DNA from: Vibrio crassostreae 9ZC13
Lineage (GTDB): Bacteria; Pseudomonadota; Gammaproteobacteria; Enterobacterales; Vibrionaceae
DNA: 64,000 nt
Assembly: GCF_000272045.2 (NCBI RefSeq)
Contig: NZ_AJYZ02000019.1
Location: 1,872,704 to 1,936,703, forward strand
Direction of reading: 5' to 3'
Made by a program: the position numbers and the translations under genes. Below the pieces are notes generated by a model. It worked only from the letters and a program-made list of their open reading frames with translations. It was not told the DNA's origin and did not search any database. Below are positions 17,563-27,486 of this stretch, in pieces. The number at the start of each line of letters is the position of its first letter. Within the stretch, counting starts at the first letter, position 1.

Positions 17563-19245
17563 CTAGCTAATTATGATGATGAAAGTACCTGCTAAGGTCA
17601 TCAATATATTGGCTATCGCATAAGTACCCGCATAACCCAGAGCCGGAATCGTTGAGCGAGCGTGGTCATTTACGATGTCCATCGCTGGAGCGCAAGTTCG
17701 CGCGCCAATGATTGCACCGAACAACAAAGCTCGGTTCATCTTCAATACGTAAGCGCCAACCAAGTAAGCGAAGAATACTGGCAGCACACTCACTACTAGG
17801 GCAATACCTATTACCTGTGGGCCAACTTGGGTTAAGTGCTCAAATATCTTACCACCGGCGCTCAAGCCGATACCGACCATAAAGAACATCAAACCGAGGT
17901 CTTTGACCATGTTCAGAGCACCTTGAGGCACATAACCGAAAGTAGGGTGGTTCGCTCGTAGGAAACCAAGCATGATGCCCGATAGAAGCAGGCCAACCGC
18001 GTTACCTAGCCCAAACGATACCTGACCGAATGTCATGGTGATCAAACCAAACAAAATACCCAAAATGAAGAAGCTACAGAAGGCCATCAAATCCGCCATT
18101 TGGCTGTGGATTGAGATGAAACCAATTTTCTCAGCTAGGCCGTGCACTCGACTCTTTTCACCACTCACCTGTAGGACGTCACCTTTAGAAAGCACGATGT
18201 TTAAGTCCATCGGCATTTCAATCTGAGCACGTACTACGCGGTTAAGGAAACAGCCGTATTCAGACAGGTTTAAGTCTGATAGGCGCTTACCTGCGATACT
18301 GTCACTCTTAACGACGATCTCTTCTTCTACGATACGCAGATCGAGAAGGTTACGGTCGAAAACTTCTTTACCGTTACGGAAGCTTGGGTCTAGACGAGCG
18401 TGGCTATCTGGGAAACCAACCAATGCGATCTCATCGCCTTCTTGCAGAATTGCATCACCATCTGGATGGGCAAGAATACCATTACGTCGAATACGCTCGA
18501 TGTAACAGCCTGTTTGGCGATAGATGCCCAGTTCACGCAGATTCTTACCGTCAGTCCAAGAGATGAGCTCTGGTCCCACTCGATAAGCACGAATAATGGG
18601 CAAGTAAACCTTACGCTGACCTGAAGCGCCTAACCCACGTTCTTGGGCGATTTGCTCTGCCGAGTCGTGTAGGTTCACTTTTTGAAGTTTTGGAATCAAG
18701 CGAGCAAACATAATCATACTGATTAAGCCAACCAAGTAAGCCATCGCGTAACCGACTGAAAGGTTTTCGATAATCAGGCTCAAGTCCATGTTTCTTGGTA
18801 ATTCTGCAAGCCCGGAATTCAGAGCATCTTGAGCACCTACCAATATCGGCGTTGCTGTTAAGGCACCTGCCATCATGCCTGCAGATAAACCAAAGCCTAG
18901 GCCAAGGTAATGACTACTGAAATAGGTTAGGGCAATTGCGGTAGAAAGTACCACAAGGCTCAGAATGAGGTAGTGCTTACCGTCTCTGAAGAAGATACCG
19001 AAGAAGTTTGGTCCAGCTTCAATGCCAACACAGTAGATGAACAGCATGAAACCAATGGTGAGCGCATCTGCGTTAAAAGAAAAGCCAAGATGTCCCATGA
19101 TAAGGGAAGTAATCAAAACACCGATTGAATTACCAAGTTGGAGGCTACCGAAACGAATTTTACCAATGGCTAATCCAATCGATAAAACAACAAAGATGAG
19201 GAGAATGGGGTTTTGTTCTAACAGAAAAACAACGTCGATATTCAC
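17563..19245 (-). CDS. ybjL: YbjL-like transporter of the AspT/YidE antiporter-duplication family
   Basis: This 560-residue inner-membrane protein closely resembles E. coli YbjL (561 residues). Five or six membrane segments in residues 1-185 hold the motif [19 protein letters not shown] and [12 protein letters not shown]-type loop. Two cytosolic TrkA-C (RCK_C) domains fill about residues 200-365, and a second membrane half follows with the repeat [14 protein letters not shown]. The family contains aspartate:alanine exchangers, but the substrate of YbjL-type members is unproven. It is convergent with fabV and 250 bases from grxA on the same strand, with a terminator between. Confidence 0.88.
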   Translation of the reverse strand: MNIDVVFLLEQNPILLIFVVLSIGLAIGKIRFGSLQLGNSIGVLITSLIMGHLGFSFNADALTIGFMLFIYCVGIEAGPNFFGIFFRDGKHYLILSLVVLSTAIALTYFSSHYLGLGFGLSAGMMAGALTATPILVGAQDALNSGLAELPRNMDLSLIIENLSVGYAMAYLVGLISMIMFARLIPKLQKVNLHDSAEQIAQERGLGASGQRKVYLPIIRAYRVGPELISWTDGKNLRELGIYRQTGCYIERIRRNGILAHPDGDAILQEGDEIALVGFPDSHARLDPSFRNGKEVFDRNLLDLRIVEEEIVVKSDSIAGKRLSDLNLSEYGCFLNRVVRAQIEMPMDLNIVLSKGDVLQVSGEKSRVHGLAEKIGFISIHSQMADLMAFCSFFILGILFGLITMTFGQVSFGLGNAVGLLLSGIMLGFLRANHPTFGYVPQGALNMVKDLGLMFFMVGIGLSAGGKIFEHLTQVGPQVIGIALVVSVLPVFFAYLVGAYVLKMNRALLFGAIIGARTCAPAMDIVNDHARSTIPALGYAGTYAIANILMTLAGTFIIIIS

Positions 19246-19385
19246 GGTGGTCGCTCAATAATTGGCGTGGAACACAGGGTAAGTTTGAGAGGTGAATTGT
19301 ATCTAAATATAAATAAATTATAAGCAATATTTTGTTAATTTACTTGATTTTGACCTTATTCTTATTCCGTATGAAAACTGGTCAT

Positions 19386-19414
19386 AAAAAAGCCCGCTAC
19401 AGTGAGCGGGCTTT
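19386..19414 (-). terminator. Terminator of grxA
   Basis: AAAGCCCGCT pairs with AGCGGGCTTT; the A-run at 19386-19391 gives the U-tract for the minus strand. It isolates grxA from ybjL. Confidence 0.85.
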
Positions 19415-19494
19415 CTATAAATCGTACAGTCTAACGCCTAAATGGGTCACCTGTTTAAGGCTTTAGTCTTGATTCTCGTTTGAGAAATCCTAGC

Positions 19495-19758
19495 TTAGTC
19501 GAAAAGACCTAGGTTTTCTTTTGCGTATGCTTCAAATTCTGTGCAGCCGCCGATGTGGTCTTGGTCGATGAAGATTTGTGGAACTGTATCGACAGGTTTA
19601 CCAACAGTCTTCTCTAGATCAGCTTTGCTGATACCTTCAGCGTGGATGTCAACGTAACGGTAGTTGAAGTCATCGCGTTTAGCTTTAAGAGTTTCAGCAT
19701 GCTCTTTTGCACGAACACAGAATGGGCAAGCAGGGCGACCAAAAATAACTACAAACAT
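19495..19758 (-). CDS. grxA: Glutaredoxin 1 (GrxA)
   Basis: This 87-residue protein has the redox site CPFC at residues 11-14 and the glutathione-binding TVPQIFIDQDHIGGCTEF motif, and aligns along its whole length with E. coli Grx1. It reduces disulfides, including that of class I ribonucleotide reductase, using glutathione. One extra Cys sits in the GGC position, where E. coli has Tyr. AGGAG lies 7 bases before the ATG. Monocistronic. Confidence 0.95.
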   Translation of the reverse strand: MFVVIFGRPACPFCVRAKEHAETLKAKRDDFNYRYVDIHAEGISKADLEKTVGKPVDTVPQIFIDQDHIGGCTEFEAYAKENLGLFD

Positions 19759-20164
19759 TTAATTTCTCCTAAATACGGGATGAGGCTCGTTAACTCGATT
19801 ATGTTAACTATTCTTTAGTGAATGCCACTCAAAATTTCATAAAACCAACTATGCCTCAATGCCATGGGGAAATAAAGATGGAATTACCTCTTAATACAAT
19901 AGGTTTTGTCTATCAGAGCAAATAATGGTCACAAAAAGGATCCATGCTGATTTCTGATGGGTATTCAGATTGATTACCCTTAATTTAAGAGTGTGAATTA
20001 CCCCTAAGAATACGACATTAATCCATCTTTAATGCGACAAGTTGCACCTCGTCAAAAAAAGCGCATACAGAACGAGGCATCTTAATACTGATGCACTATA
20101 TAAAGGCTAAATTCCAATAACCAAGAGTTCGCAGTTTTGTTCGGTCATAGGCGCAGGAGGCACC
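19759..20164. other. Divergent spacer between grxA and the alcohol dehydrogenase
   Basis: This 406-base AT-rich stretch must hold both promoters. I see no ORF of interest, no clear operator palindrome and no terminator. A TATATAAAG-like -10 region is present near 20097-20105, about 60 bases before the dehydrogenase start. Confidence 0.4.
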
Positions 20165-21457
20165 ATGTTTCAATTTATGACATCTACAAAGATCATCTTT
20201 GGTGATGGAGCACTTTCCGCTTCATTGTCTCTCTTTAATCAATATGGCTACAGCGTGCTATTGGTTACAGGCAATACATTAGAGCGCACTTCAATTGTTA
20301 CTGACTATCTTGATGCGCAGAGTATGCGTTATCAGCACATTGCCGTTTCCGGTGAACCTAATATCAAAATGGTTGAAGAGGCGGCTATTTCTGCTCGTCG
20401 ATTTAAGCCAGATATGGTTGTCGCCATGGGGGGCGGTAGCGCCATCGATATGGGCAAAGCGTTGGCTGCGGTTTTACCTAATCAAGGCAATTTATATGAC
20501 TATGTTGAAGTGGTCGGGCGTAATGTTCCTCTTAAAACCAAACCACTTCCGTTTATCGCAATTCCAACCACAGCGAGTACCGGCGCCGAGGTCACTAAAA
20601 ACGCGGTGCTGAAATCAGGCCAAGACCAAGTAAAAATCAGCCTGAGAAGCCCAGACATGCTGGCCGACGTTGCGATTGTCGACCCAACCCTAACTCATGG
20701 AACCAATCTATATCTATCTGGGCGAGGTGCGATGGATGCCTTTACTCATCTAATGGAAGCCTACGTGTGTGGTGAACCGAATCCGTTAACCGATATGATT
20801 TGTGAAGAAGGGCTGCGTAAGTTGAGTGGTTCTGTGGTTAAAGCGTGTGTTTATGATGAGCCTCAAGCGCGTTCTGATCTTGCTTTCGCTTCTATGCTCG
20901 GTGGTATGGCGATAACTAATGCCAAGCTTGGCGCAGCCCATGGTTTAGCCTCCGCACTAGGAGGTAAGATTTCTGCGCCTCATAGTGTGATTACCGCGCG
21001 TTTAGCGCCGTTTGTGATGTTGGAGAACATAGCCGTTGCAAAAGAGCAGCAAAGAAGCGACATCCTAGCGCGTTATCAGCGAATCGCTCAGATAGTAACA
21101 GGTAACGTAGAAGCAATAGAAGAGGAGGCAATTTCTTGGTTATCGGAAGTGCTTGATACGCTTAAGTTACCCAACTTGTTGGAATTTGGTGTCTGTGAAG
21201 CCCAGTTTGATGAGGTGTCTGCCGACGCGCTCAAATCAGTGGCGATTAAAGGAAACCCTTTGCCGCTTAACCAAGAGAGGCTCGTGCATATTTTGAAGCA
21301 AGTATGCGAGAAGTGCAGTTGTAGAGAAGGGCATCATGAGGGAGCTTCAATGAATCAAATTGGGCAAGAGCCAGCTGTCGAGTCGAGCTTTACCATTATC
21401 AATTCTTATGCGTCCGAAAACAGCGTGGTTGAGAAGGGCAATAGTTGGACTATCTAA
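20165..21457 (+). CDS. Iron-containing alcohol dehydrogenase with C-terminal extension
   Basis: This 430-residue enzyme belongs to the group III, iron-dependent alcohol dehydrogenases: VVAMGGGSAIDMGKAL is the NAD-binding loop, TTASTGAEVTK the substrate region, and the metal ligands are expected in GAMDAFTHLMEAY and GAAHGLASALGG with the following PHS. Most relatives are 380-390 residues; here the catalytic domain ends near residue 390 and a polar tail of about 40 residues follows (from MNQIGQEPAVESS). The tail has no recognised motif. AGGAGG sits 5 bases before the ATG. Substrate is unknown. Single gene, closed by a terminator. Confidence 0.88.
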   Translation: MFQFMTSTKIIFGDGALSASLSLFNQYGYSVLLVTGNTLERTSIVTDYLDAQSMRYQHIAVSGEPNIKMVEEAAISARRFKPDMVVAMGGGSAIDMGKALAAVLPNQGNLYDYVEVVGRNVPLKTKPLPFIAIPTTASTGAEVTKNAVLKSGQDQVKISLRSPDMLADVAIVDPTLTHGTNLYLSGRGAMDAFTHLMEAYVCGEPNPLTDMICEEGLRKLSGSVVKACVYDEPQARSDLAFASMLGGMAITNAKLGAAHGLASALGGKISAPHSVITARLAPFVMLENIAVAKEQQRSDILARYQRIAQIVTGNVEAIEEEAISWLSEVLDTLKLPNLLEFGVCEAQFDEVSADALKSVAIKGNPLPLNQERLVHILKQVCEKCSCREGHHEGASMNQIGQEPAVESSFTIINSYASENSVVEKGNSWTI

Positions 21458-21504
21458 CGGTCTTAAACTTGTTCGTTGTATAAGTCATTTTATACAGACA
21501 AATA

Positions 21505-21532
21505 AAAACGGAGCTCTAGGCTCCGTTTTTTT
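21505..21532 (+). terminator. Terminator of the iron alcohol dehydrogenase gene
   Basis: CGGAGC pairs with GCTCCG across TCTAG, flanked by As and seven Ts; usable in both directions, as hexR converges on it. Confidence 0.85.
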
Positions 21533-21581
21533 AATTCAACTTGTTCTCTGGTCATCTGTTTTCAGTTCATGACTAAGCAGA

Positions 21582-22436
21582 TTAGAACTGAGAGTACTTC
21601 TCGTAACGTGAATCACGAAGTGACTCTTTGACGCGCTTTAGGTTCTCTCTGAAACCAGAACCACGACGTAGCGTAAAGCCTGTCGCTAGCACATCGATAA
21701 CCGTCATCTGAACAACGCGACTTGCCATTGGCATGTAAACGTCAGTGTCTTCTGGAACATCCAGAGAAATAGACAACGAGCTCGCTTTATCCAGTGGAGA
21801 ATCTTTTGCTGTGATAGCAATAACTGTCGCACCGTTTTCACGCGCTAAGTTTGCAATCTCAACTTGGCTTTTAGTGCGGCCAGTATGAGAGATAAGAACA
21901 ATAACGTCGTTATCACTGCAGTTAATGCAGCTCATTCGTTGCATCACGATGTCTTCGAAACATGTGATTGGGATATTAAAACGAATAAACTTGTTTTGAG
22001 CATCTTTGGCGACAGCAGAAGAGGCACCCAGTCCGAAGAACGAAATGCGTTTTGCTTGAGTCAGCAAGTCAACAGCACGGTTTACTTGCATCGCGTCTAG
22101 ACTGTTTTTAGCAACGTCTAGACAAGCCATAGTTGATTCGAAAATCTTATGCGTATAAGCATCTGGACCATCATCTTCTTCAACATTACGGTTCACGTAA
22201 GGTGTACCGTTTGCCAAGCTTTGAGCTAGGTGAAGTTTGAAGTCAGGGAAGCCCTTTGTGTCTAATCGACGACAGAAGCGGTTAACTGTAGGCTCACTCA
22301 CGTCAGCCATTTTAGCTAAGGTAGCAATGCTAGAATGAATTGCAGTTTGAGGGGAAGCCATAATTACTTCGGCTACCTTGCGCTCAGACTTGCTGAAATT
22401 TTCCAGGTTTTTTTGTATTTTTTCTAATGTATTCAT
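21582..22436 (-). CDS. hexR: HexR, RpiR-family regulator of central carbon metabolism
   Basis: The 284-residue protein aligns along its length with E. coli HexR. An N-terminal RpiR helix-turn-helix (MADVSEPTVNRFCRRLDTKG) is followed by a SIS sugar-phosphate domain from about residue 125, with VLISHTGRTKSQVEIA as the phosphate-binding stretch. HexR represses glycolytic and Entner-Doudoroff genes and is released by KDPG. ATG 22436 matches the E. coli start; a GTG three codons upstream is possible. No HexR-type palindrome (TGTAAT-N3-ATTACA) is obvious in its own upstream region. Confidence 0.93.
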   Translation of the reverse strand: MNTLEKIQKNLENFSKSERKVAEVIMASPQTAIHSSIATLAKMADVSEPTVNRFCRRLDTKGFPDFKLHLAQSLANGTPYVNRNVEEDDGPDAYTHKIFESTMACLDVAKNSLDAMQVNRAVDLLTQAKRISFFGLGASSAVAKDAQNKFIRFNIPITCFEDIVMQRMSCINCSDNDVIVLISHTGRTKSQVEIANLARENGATVIAITAKDSPLDKASSLSISLDVPEDTDVYMPMASRVVQMTVIDVLATGFTLRRGSGFRENLKRVKESLRDSRYEKYSQF

Positions 22437-22794
22437 AGTGTTCACAAGGGTATAGAGAACAACTTGCTAGTTAATATCTTTTACCAGAGGGTATGGCTGA
22501 AGCAAATATCAGTAAACACAAAGCCGATGTATATTCGGTTTCGTAAATACTGCTGCGTCAAATAGATATCAAGCTAACTAGCACCATAGAGTCAGTATAA
22601 ACCCAACATACTATTTACTAATACAAAAACAGGGCATGAATGCTTAAGAATATGACAAACCTCAACAAAATTTTAGAAAACTACAGAATTGGAAGAGAGT
22701 TTGAGCAAAAAGAATGCAAAATGGGTATGAACTGACAGCTTAGTTACATCAAAAAGAAAGAAATTTTCAATTTGATGCAACTAAAATTGAATGA
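22437..22794. other. Spacer between panP and hexR with a long inverted repeat
   Basis: These 358 bases hold the hexR promoter and the panP 3' end. Near panP, TAGTTACATCAAA (22741-22753) pairs with TTTGATGCAACTA (22771-22783) with one mismatch across 17 bases. It lacks a T-run, so it is a weak terminator or a protein-binding palindrome. Nothing else stands out. Confidence 0.45.
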
Positions 22795-24438
22795 CTATGC
22801 GTTGATTTGCGTAACCAGTTTGTTGATTTTGCCCATCAAGTTTGGTGCTAGTTTAGAGATCTCACGCTGTTCTTCAAGCACTGACGAAAGAATGTCATTG
22901 CCTGTTAGTGGGTTTGCTAATACCACGCGGAAAACGATGATTGGCTGATGTACCCATGCTTCAGGGTTTAAGCGTGTACGTGACACGAAAGACTTACCTG
23001 TTTCACGCTGCTTCTTCTGAATAAACTTAGTCAGCTCATTGAGCAACTCATTCAGTTCGACACGATGTTCAGGCTCAGCTTTAAGCAGTGCCGCTTTGAC
23101 TGACTCAGGGACATAGCGATAAGTCAGTAGGCAAAGCTCAGGTTCTGAAACCAGCTCGAAGTCGCTCTGATCTTTAATTAGGTCGGCAAAGTAGCGCGCT
23201 TTGTTGATGCTTTGGTCGATCAGCAGTTCATAACCTGGGCGGCTAATGATGTGCATTGCGGCGTAAACCAGCATTGCCATACCTGAACGAGAACCTTCTA
23301 ACGTATGGCTGCCTAAATCTTTTGAGCCTTTACGAAGAATGTATTGAGCATGATGTTCAATCGCAGTCATCGCATCTGGCTTCTTAAACAGAACCATACC
23401 CGCACCCATAGGGATATAAAGCTGTTTATGCGCATCAATCGTGACTGAATCCGCCAGTTCAATACCATCAAGTAGGTGACGATGATTGTTAGACATCAGA
23501 GTCGCACCGCCCCAAGCTGCATCAACGTGGAAATGACAATCGGATTCGGCACACACCTCAGCAATGTCTCTTAGCGGGTCGATATTACCGGTTTCGGTTG
23601 TACCAGCCACACCAATGACGGCGAAAGGTTTGATCTTGTTCTGCTTGAGCTGCTCGATCTTGAGTCTTAAATCATCAGTACAAATACGGTTGTCGTTATC
23701 TGTTTTAACAGACACTAGACCTTCTTGACCAATACCAAGGACATCCGCGGCTTTTTTCAGAGAGTAGTGGCCACGTTCAGAGACTAAGATGGCAAGGCCT
23801 TCGTAGTCGTAGTGCTTCATGGCTTTAAACAGGCCTTCTTTTTCTACACCTTTGAACGAACCTTGCGCTTTTAGTGCGTTGTTACGTGCAACCCAGAGCG
23901 CTGTAATGTTCGCGATGGTACCGCCAGAACAAAACGCACCTAAAGAGTGGTTTGCGCTGTGCATCCAACGAGAATAAAACTGGTCACTATCTTGATAAAT
24001 CAGGCGATGTAACATGCCCAGAACTTGACGTTCTAGGGGAGTGAAAGCTTTTGAGGTTTCGATTTTTACTAGATTCTGATTCAACGCAATCATGATTTTT
24101 GAAAGCGGCATCAGGAAGTACGGCAACGCAGAGGTCATATGGCCAATAAAACTTGGCGAAGACGTGTGAACCGAATGAGACACAAGAGAATCGAGGAGAT
24201 GCTCAGTATGTTCAGAAACAAACTCAGGCTGCTCTGGGATATGAGCATTTGAAAAATCTTTCTCAATTTCACGTAGCGGCTTTTCTTCAGCCACAATATG
24301 TTCACGTAAGAATTGATTCAGGTTTCGTGAAAGTTTGTCTTCAATTTGAGTGAGTGTTGAATCTGGGCCTTCAGGTACCGTGAAGATACGTAGAAGACTG
24401 TCGAAGCTAACATCTGCTGTTTTTTGTTCCGTAACCAT
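22795..24438 (-). CDS. panP: PLP-dependent L-aspartate 1-decarboxylase PanP
   Basis: This 547-residue enzyme belongs to the group II PLP decarboxylases. HVDAAWGG (Asp306 for the pyridine nitrogen) and DAHKQL (Lys338, the Schiff-base lysine) are in place. The length and the long N-terminal region match the vibrio PanP type, which makes beta-alanine for pantothenate and coenzyme A in species without PanD. Glutamate decarboxylase activity is a possible alternative for the family, but overall sequence favours PanP. Its own promoter lies in the 118 bases before the upstream gene. Confidence 0.85.
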   Translation of the reverse strand: MVTEQKTADVSFDSLLRIFTVPEGPDSTLTQIEDKLSRNLNQFLREHIVAEEKPLREIEKDFSNAHIPEQPEFVSEHTEHLLDSLVSHSVHTSSPSFIGHMTSALPYFLMPLSKIMIALNQNLVKIETSKAFTPLERQVLGMLHRLIYQDSDQFYSRWMHSANHSLGAFCSGGTIANITALWVARNNALKAQGSFKGVEKEGLFKAMKHYDYEGLAILVSERGHYSLKKAADVLGIGQEGLVSVKTDNDNRICTDDLRLKIEQLKQNKIKPFAVIGVAGTTETGNIDPLRDIAEVCAESDCHFHVDAAWGGATLMSNNHRHLLDGIELADSVTIDAHKQLYIPMGAGMVLFKKPDAMTAIEHHAQYILRKGSKDLGSHTLEGSRSGMAMLVYAAMHIISRPGYELLIDQSINKARYFADLIKDQSDFELVSEPELCLLTYRYVPESVKAALLKAEPEHRVELNELLNELTKFIQKKQRETGKSFVSRTRLNPEAWVHQPIIVFRVVLANPLTGNDILSSVLEEQREISKLAPNLMGKINKLVTQINA

Positions 24439-24556
24439 AGCAAGCGAGTTATTTTTCTAATATTGACGCGAGCGGGACAATCTAAACGAAAACGGGAACA
24501 ATGTCCCGTCTTAATTATGAAATCCAACTTCTCAAAAAAGCATATTAAATGCGGGG

Positions 24557-25084
24557 TTATTTACACTTAATCGCTTCAAGTTTACTGATCGACTGGTTGT
24601 AACGCTGCAGCGCTGAGTCGATTTGCTTAGGGTGACTAAGCAGCTCTGCAAAGGCAGAACGTAGTTCGTAGTTTTGAGCGTGAGGCGTTGATTGGCGGTC
24701 ATCGAATGTTGTTTTCGCGATTTTACCAAGCTCATCATCACGTGTTGATAGCGTTTTAATGTCGTGTTGCTCAAGTTGCAACCAACCTTCTACAGGTTGC
24801 TCTGTTGCCACTTTGCTTGAGTCGTTCACAAGGTAGTAGTTAACCGCAGCACGATTCAGCTCAAAGTGGTGCTTACGACCTTCTAGGAACCACTCACTCA
24901 CTTCTGTTAGCTCTGGATATTGCTCAGAGGTTAATGCAGCAAGGTCGGCATACCAATTCAAAGAAGCGTCGATGTACGCATCATATTTTTTTGCTTGGCA
25001 CTGGTTTGTCTCAGACATTGAATCTGCTGCAAAAGAGAAAGTAGAAGTTGAAGCTAGCAGTAATGCGACGCAAAGGCGTTTCAT
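24557..25084 (-). CDS. Predicted exported protein of unknown function
   Basis: This 175-residue protein starts with a good signal peptide (KRLCVALLLASTSTFSFAAD, cleavage after about residue 19). The mature part is polar and helical, with two cysteines (one near its start, one at the end in IKCK) that could form a disulfide in the periplasm. I do not recognise a family. It is alone between panP and lysO on the same strand, with 174 bases upstream. Confidence 0.7.
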   Translation of the reverse strand: MKRLCVALLLASTSTFSFAADSMSETNQCQAKKYDAYIDASLNWYADLAALTSEQYPELTEVSEWFLEGRKHHFELNRAAVNYYLVNDSSKVATEQPVEGWLQLEQHDIKTLSTRDDELGKIAKTTFDDRQSTPHAQNYELRSAFAELLSHPKQIDSALQRYNQSISKLEAIKCK

Positions 25085-25258
25085 AGTGGTTCCTTTTGTA
25101 AGTTTATTCTTTTTATAACTTTGTCGTTACAGGTTACCGTGATCGTTATTTGTTGAGCAATGACACTTAGTGTCTTTTTATTTCGGTAACTGTATCGGTG
25201 TCTTGGGCATTGGTATTCGAGTTGCATTCTAATCTAAAACAAACGCTATTCCTGCGAT

Positions 25259-26164
25259 CTAGTTAGCAAGAGATACAAAGAACAACATCAATATCGGAAC
25301 AAGCAAGCTGAGGATAAAGCCACTGACGATAGCGATAGGCACACATCTAACGCCGCCTGTTGTTTGAATGACCGGTAAGGTGAAGTCCATCGCAGTCGCA
25401 CCAGCATAACCAATGGAAGTGCATGGGTAGCTGCGAATTAGCACTGGAATCAGTACCAAGGCAACTAACTCTCTTAACAGCTCAAGCATGAAAGAAGCGC
25501 CACCATAGACAGGACCAAAGGCGTCACCCATTAAGATACCAGCCAGAGAGTACCAACCAAATCCAGAAGACATTGCCAAGGCTTTGAACAGAGGGATATC
25601 TAGGATGTAAGCCGCGATTACACCACCTAACATTGAGGTGATGATAATGGTGATTGCGATAACCATACCGTGCTTGTTGAGTAAGATCTGACGAAGTGTG
25701 AGTCCGCTATTACGCAGCTGAATGCCGATAAAGAATAGAAGAACAAACAGAATCCATTCGCTTGCGGTATCAACCCAATCAAGGCCAATAGGCAGCACTA
25801 AGCCAGCGATTAGCCCTGAACCTACCACTAAGATGAGTTTTGCAGATTCCATCGCCATAGAAGAGAGGGGAAGCTTCTTCTTGCTACTGTCGGTTTTGAG
25901 TGGCAATAACTTATCAATAGCGGGCAGTGCCATTAGGTTACATACGCTTAAGCAGACAAAGAAAGTGACGGTATATAGAAGGATTGTCTGCAGGTTACTG
26001 CCTAGGTTATCGAGGGCGGCTAAGCTTAGTCCCATTAACGCCAGAATCACGTAGATCAACCGCGATGTTGAGCGGTTGATAAATTCTAATGTCTGAGCGT
26101 TCGAAATTGCAAAAAGATACCCCACGACGAGTGGCGCAAATATAAAGATCATCCCTGTAAACAT
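25259..26164 (-). CDS. lysO: Lysine exporter LysO family protein
   Basis: The 301-residue inner-membrane protein has about eight membrane segments and the LysO/YbjE signature: ESAKLILVVGSGLIAGL, FGWYSLAGILMGDAFGP and AGATAMDFTLPVIQTTGG. E. coli LysO (299 residues) exports L-lysine and is controlled by ArgP. An 18-base palindrome lies 26 bases upstream of the ATG and may be an operator. Monocistronic. Confidence 0.9.
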   Translation of the reverse strand: MFTGMIFIFAPLVVGYLFAISNAQTLEFINRSTSRLIYVILALMGLSLAALDNLGSNLQTILLYTVTFFVCLSVCNLMALPAIDKLLPLKTDSSKKKLPLSSMAMESAKLILVVGSGLIAGLVLPIGLDWVDTASEWILFVLLFFIGIQLRNSGLTLRQILLNKHGMVIAITIIITSMLGGVIAAYILDIPLFKALAMSSGFGWYSLAGILMGDAFGPVYGGASFMLELLRELVALVLIPVLIRSYPCTSIGYAGATAMDFTLPVIQTTGGVRCVPIAIVSGFILSLLVPILMLFFVSLAN

Positions 26165-26189
26165 GCTTTCCCCATTGCATTTACTTCAT

Positions 26190-26207
26190 ATTACACTTAC
26201 TTGTAAT
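26190..26207. promoter_or_regulatory. Perfect palindrome in the lysO promoter region
   Basis: ATTACA-CTTACT-TGTAAT is a 6-6-6 perfect inverted repeat between lysO and the HDOD gene. The arrangement suits a dimeric regulator. I cannot assign it to a known factor. Confidence 0.4.
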
Positions 26208-26218
26208 TTAACAGTGAC

Positions 26219-27139
26219 TTAGAAGCCGCTAGTATTGATCACGTCGCTTAGCTTTGCATTAAAATCATGCTTGCTCAAGTTGCTTAATTTATAAAGCACC
26301 TCTGCACCTGTCACGTTAAGTTCAACTTCGTGATCATCGATGTTCTCATCCTTGTTTCTGAACATCAGCAGGTGGTTAGCGATTCGAGCGATATCTAAGT
26401 AAGAGACTTCACGCTGTTCGTAGTTATTGATGGTATTGCTGCACACATCAATAAAGTCGCTGTCGAAGCCCCAACGGTTAAGCACCAATTTACTGGTAGC
26501 AGAACATTGGCCTTGGAAGATTTGTAGAGCGATGTCGTGATCTAGGTAATTGCCATTTTCGAGGTAGAGGTGGTATTCGCTAACCAAACAGAACAAACCA
26601 ATATCAGCCAGTAATCCAACAAGCAGCGATTTTTCATGCTCAAGGTAACGGTATTCAGTAGGGGAGAGCTCTTTGAAGCTGTTGGTAACAAGCACCATAG
26701 TAGCGCCCAGCTCTTTTGATACAGAAGCGCTCTGAACCAATACCTTATTACATTCTTTACTGAGGTTGACTGAGTGTTTGAGTTGCTCAATAGCCTGAGC
26801 CGTCACGATGTCACGTACTCTTAATATGCCAAGGCGCGACACCGCCGTCATAATATCAACACAAGTAATATTACGTCGGTTAAAGACGACAGAGTTAGCC
26901 ACACGAATGACAATAGCAGCGAGGCCTGGGTCTTCGAGTAAGCACTCGGCAACGTCAGCAATCCCAGTTGATTCAAGGGTACAAAGCGATTGAATCTTCA
27001 GTACAACGTTAGGGATAGGAGGAAGTGTTATTTTTCCCGCTGAGATAGAATGTCCAACAAGTTGGGCAAACTCTGATTCTAGACCCTTTAAGAGAAGAGT
27101 CTTATTTTGAGGTAGCCAGAAAAACGATAAATGATTCAT
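26219..27139 (-). CDS. HDOD-domain protein
   Basis: This 306-residue cytoplasmic protein carries an HDOD domain (about residues 30-235), a catalytically silent relative of HD phosphohydrolases used in signal transduction. Features include the LPPIPNVVLKIQSL start and ECLLEDPGLAAIVIRVANS block, then HEKSLLVGLLADIGLF where an HD enzyme would have metal-binding His-Asp. The paired HD is not present, so no hydrolase activity is expected. It lacks a GGDEF, EAL or receiver partner domain. The ATG has no clear Shine-Dalgarno. Its neighbour tfoY is divergent. Confidence 0.85.
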   Translation of the reverse strand: MNHLSFFWLPQNKTLLLKGLESEFAQLVGHSISAGKITLPPIPNVVLKIQSLCTLESTGIADVAECLLEDPGLAAIVIRVANSVVFNRRNITCVDIMTAVSRLGILRVRDIVTAQAIEQLKHSVNLSKECNKVLVQSASVSKELGATMVLVTNSFKELSPTEYRYLEHEKSLLVGLLADIGLFCLVSEYHLYLENGNYLDHDIALQIFQGQCSATSKLVLNRWGFDSDFIDVCSNTINNYEQREVSYLDIARIANHLLMFRNKDENIDDHEVELNVTGAEVLYKLSNLSKHDFNAKLSDVINTSGF

Positions 27140-27280
27140 ATAAAAAGTAAAAACAGGTCTGTCCTGCCATTTTACAAGCCACGATGCTGCGAGGCAATAC
27201 TCACCCGTCTACATAACCTTTAATAATTTGAACCGGTGTATCACTAGGTGTCCAAATTCAAGCATGGTTTGATAGTTTAC

Positions 27281-27296
27281 TGTGAAGTCAATCATG
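27281..27296. promoter_or_regulatory. CRP-like site upstream of tfoY
   Basis: TGTGA-AGTCAA-TCATG matches eight of the ten core bases of the CRP site TGTGA-N6-TCACA. It lies about 200 bases before tfoY. Confidence 0.35.
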
Positions 27297-27461
27297 AAAA
27301 ACCGGAATACTCAATTGATTGATGTGAACTAAGTCCAGACTTATTTTTCTTTTCGAAGTATGATTTATTTAAAGGTGAAAAACGAAACCATAATATTCAC
27401 CTATAGAATAACAAAATAGATTTAAAATTTTCGCATAACAAGCTGCTTGTCTGGTGATCAA

Positions 27462-27486
27462 CCTAATCGGGGTAATTTGATTAAGG
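27462..27486 (+). promoter_or_regulatory. Hairpin overlapping the tfoY ribosome-binding site
   Basis: CCTAATC (27462-27468) can pair with GATTA-A-GG (27479-27486) with one bulged A. The right arm contains the AAGG that serves as Shine-Dalgarno, 10 bases before the ATG. It could limit translation initiation. Confidence 0.4.

Noticed and set aside
22741-22783. Long inverted repeat after panP considered as a terminator
   Set aside because: No U-tract on the minus strand and a 17-base spacer; kept only as part of the spacer description.
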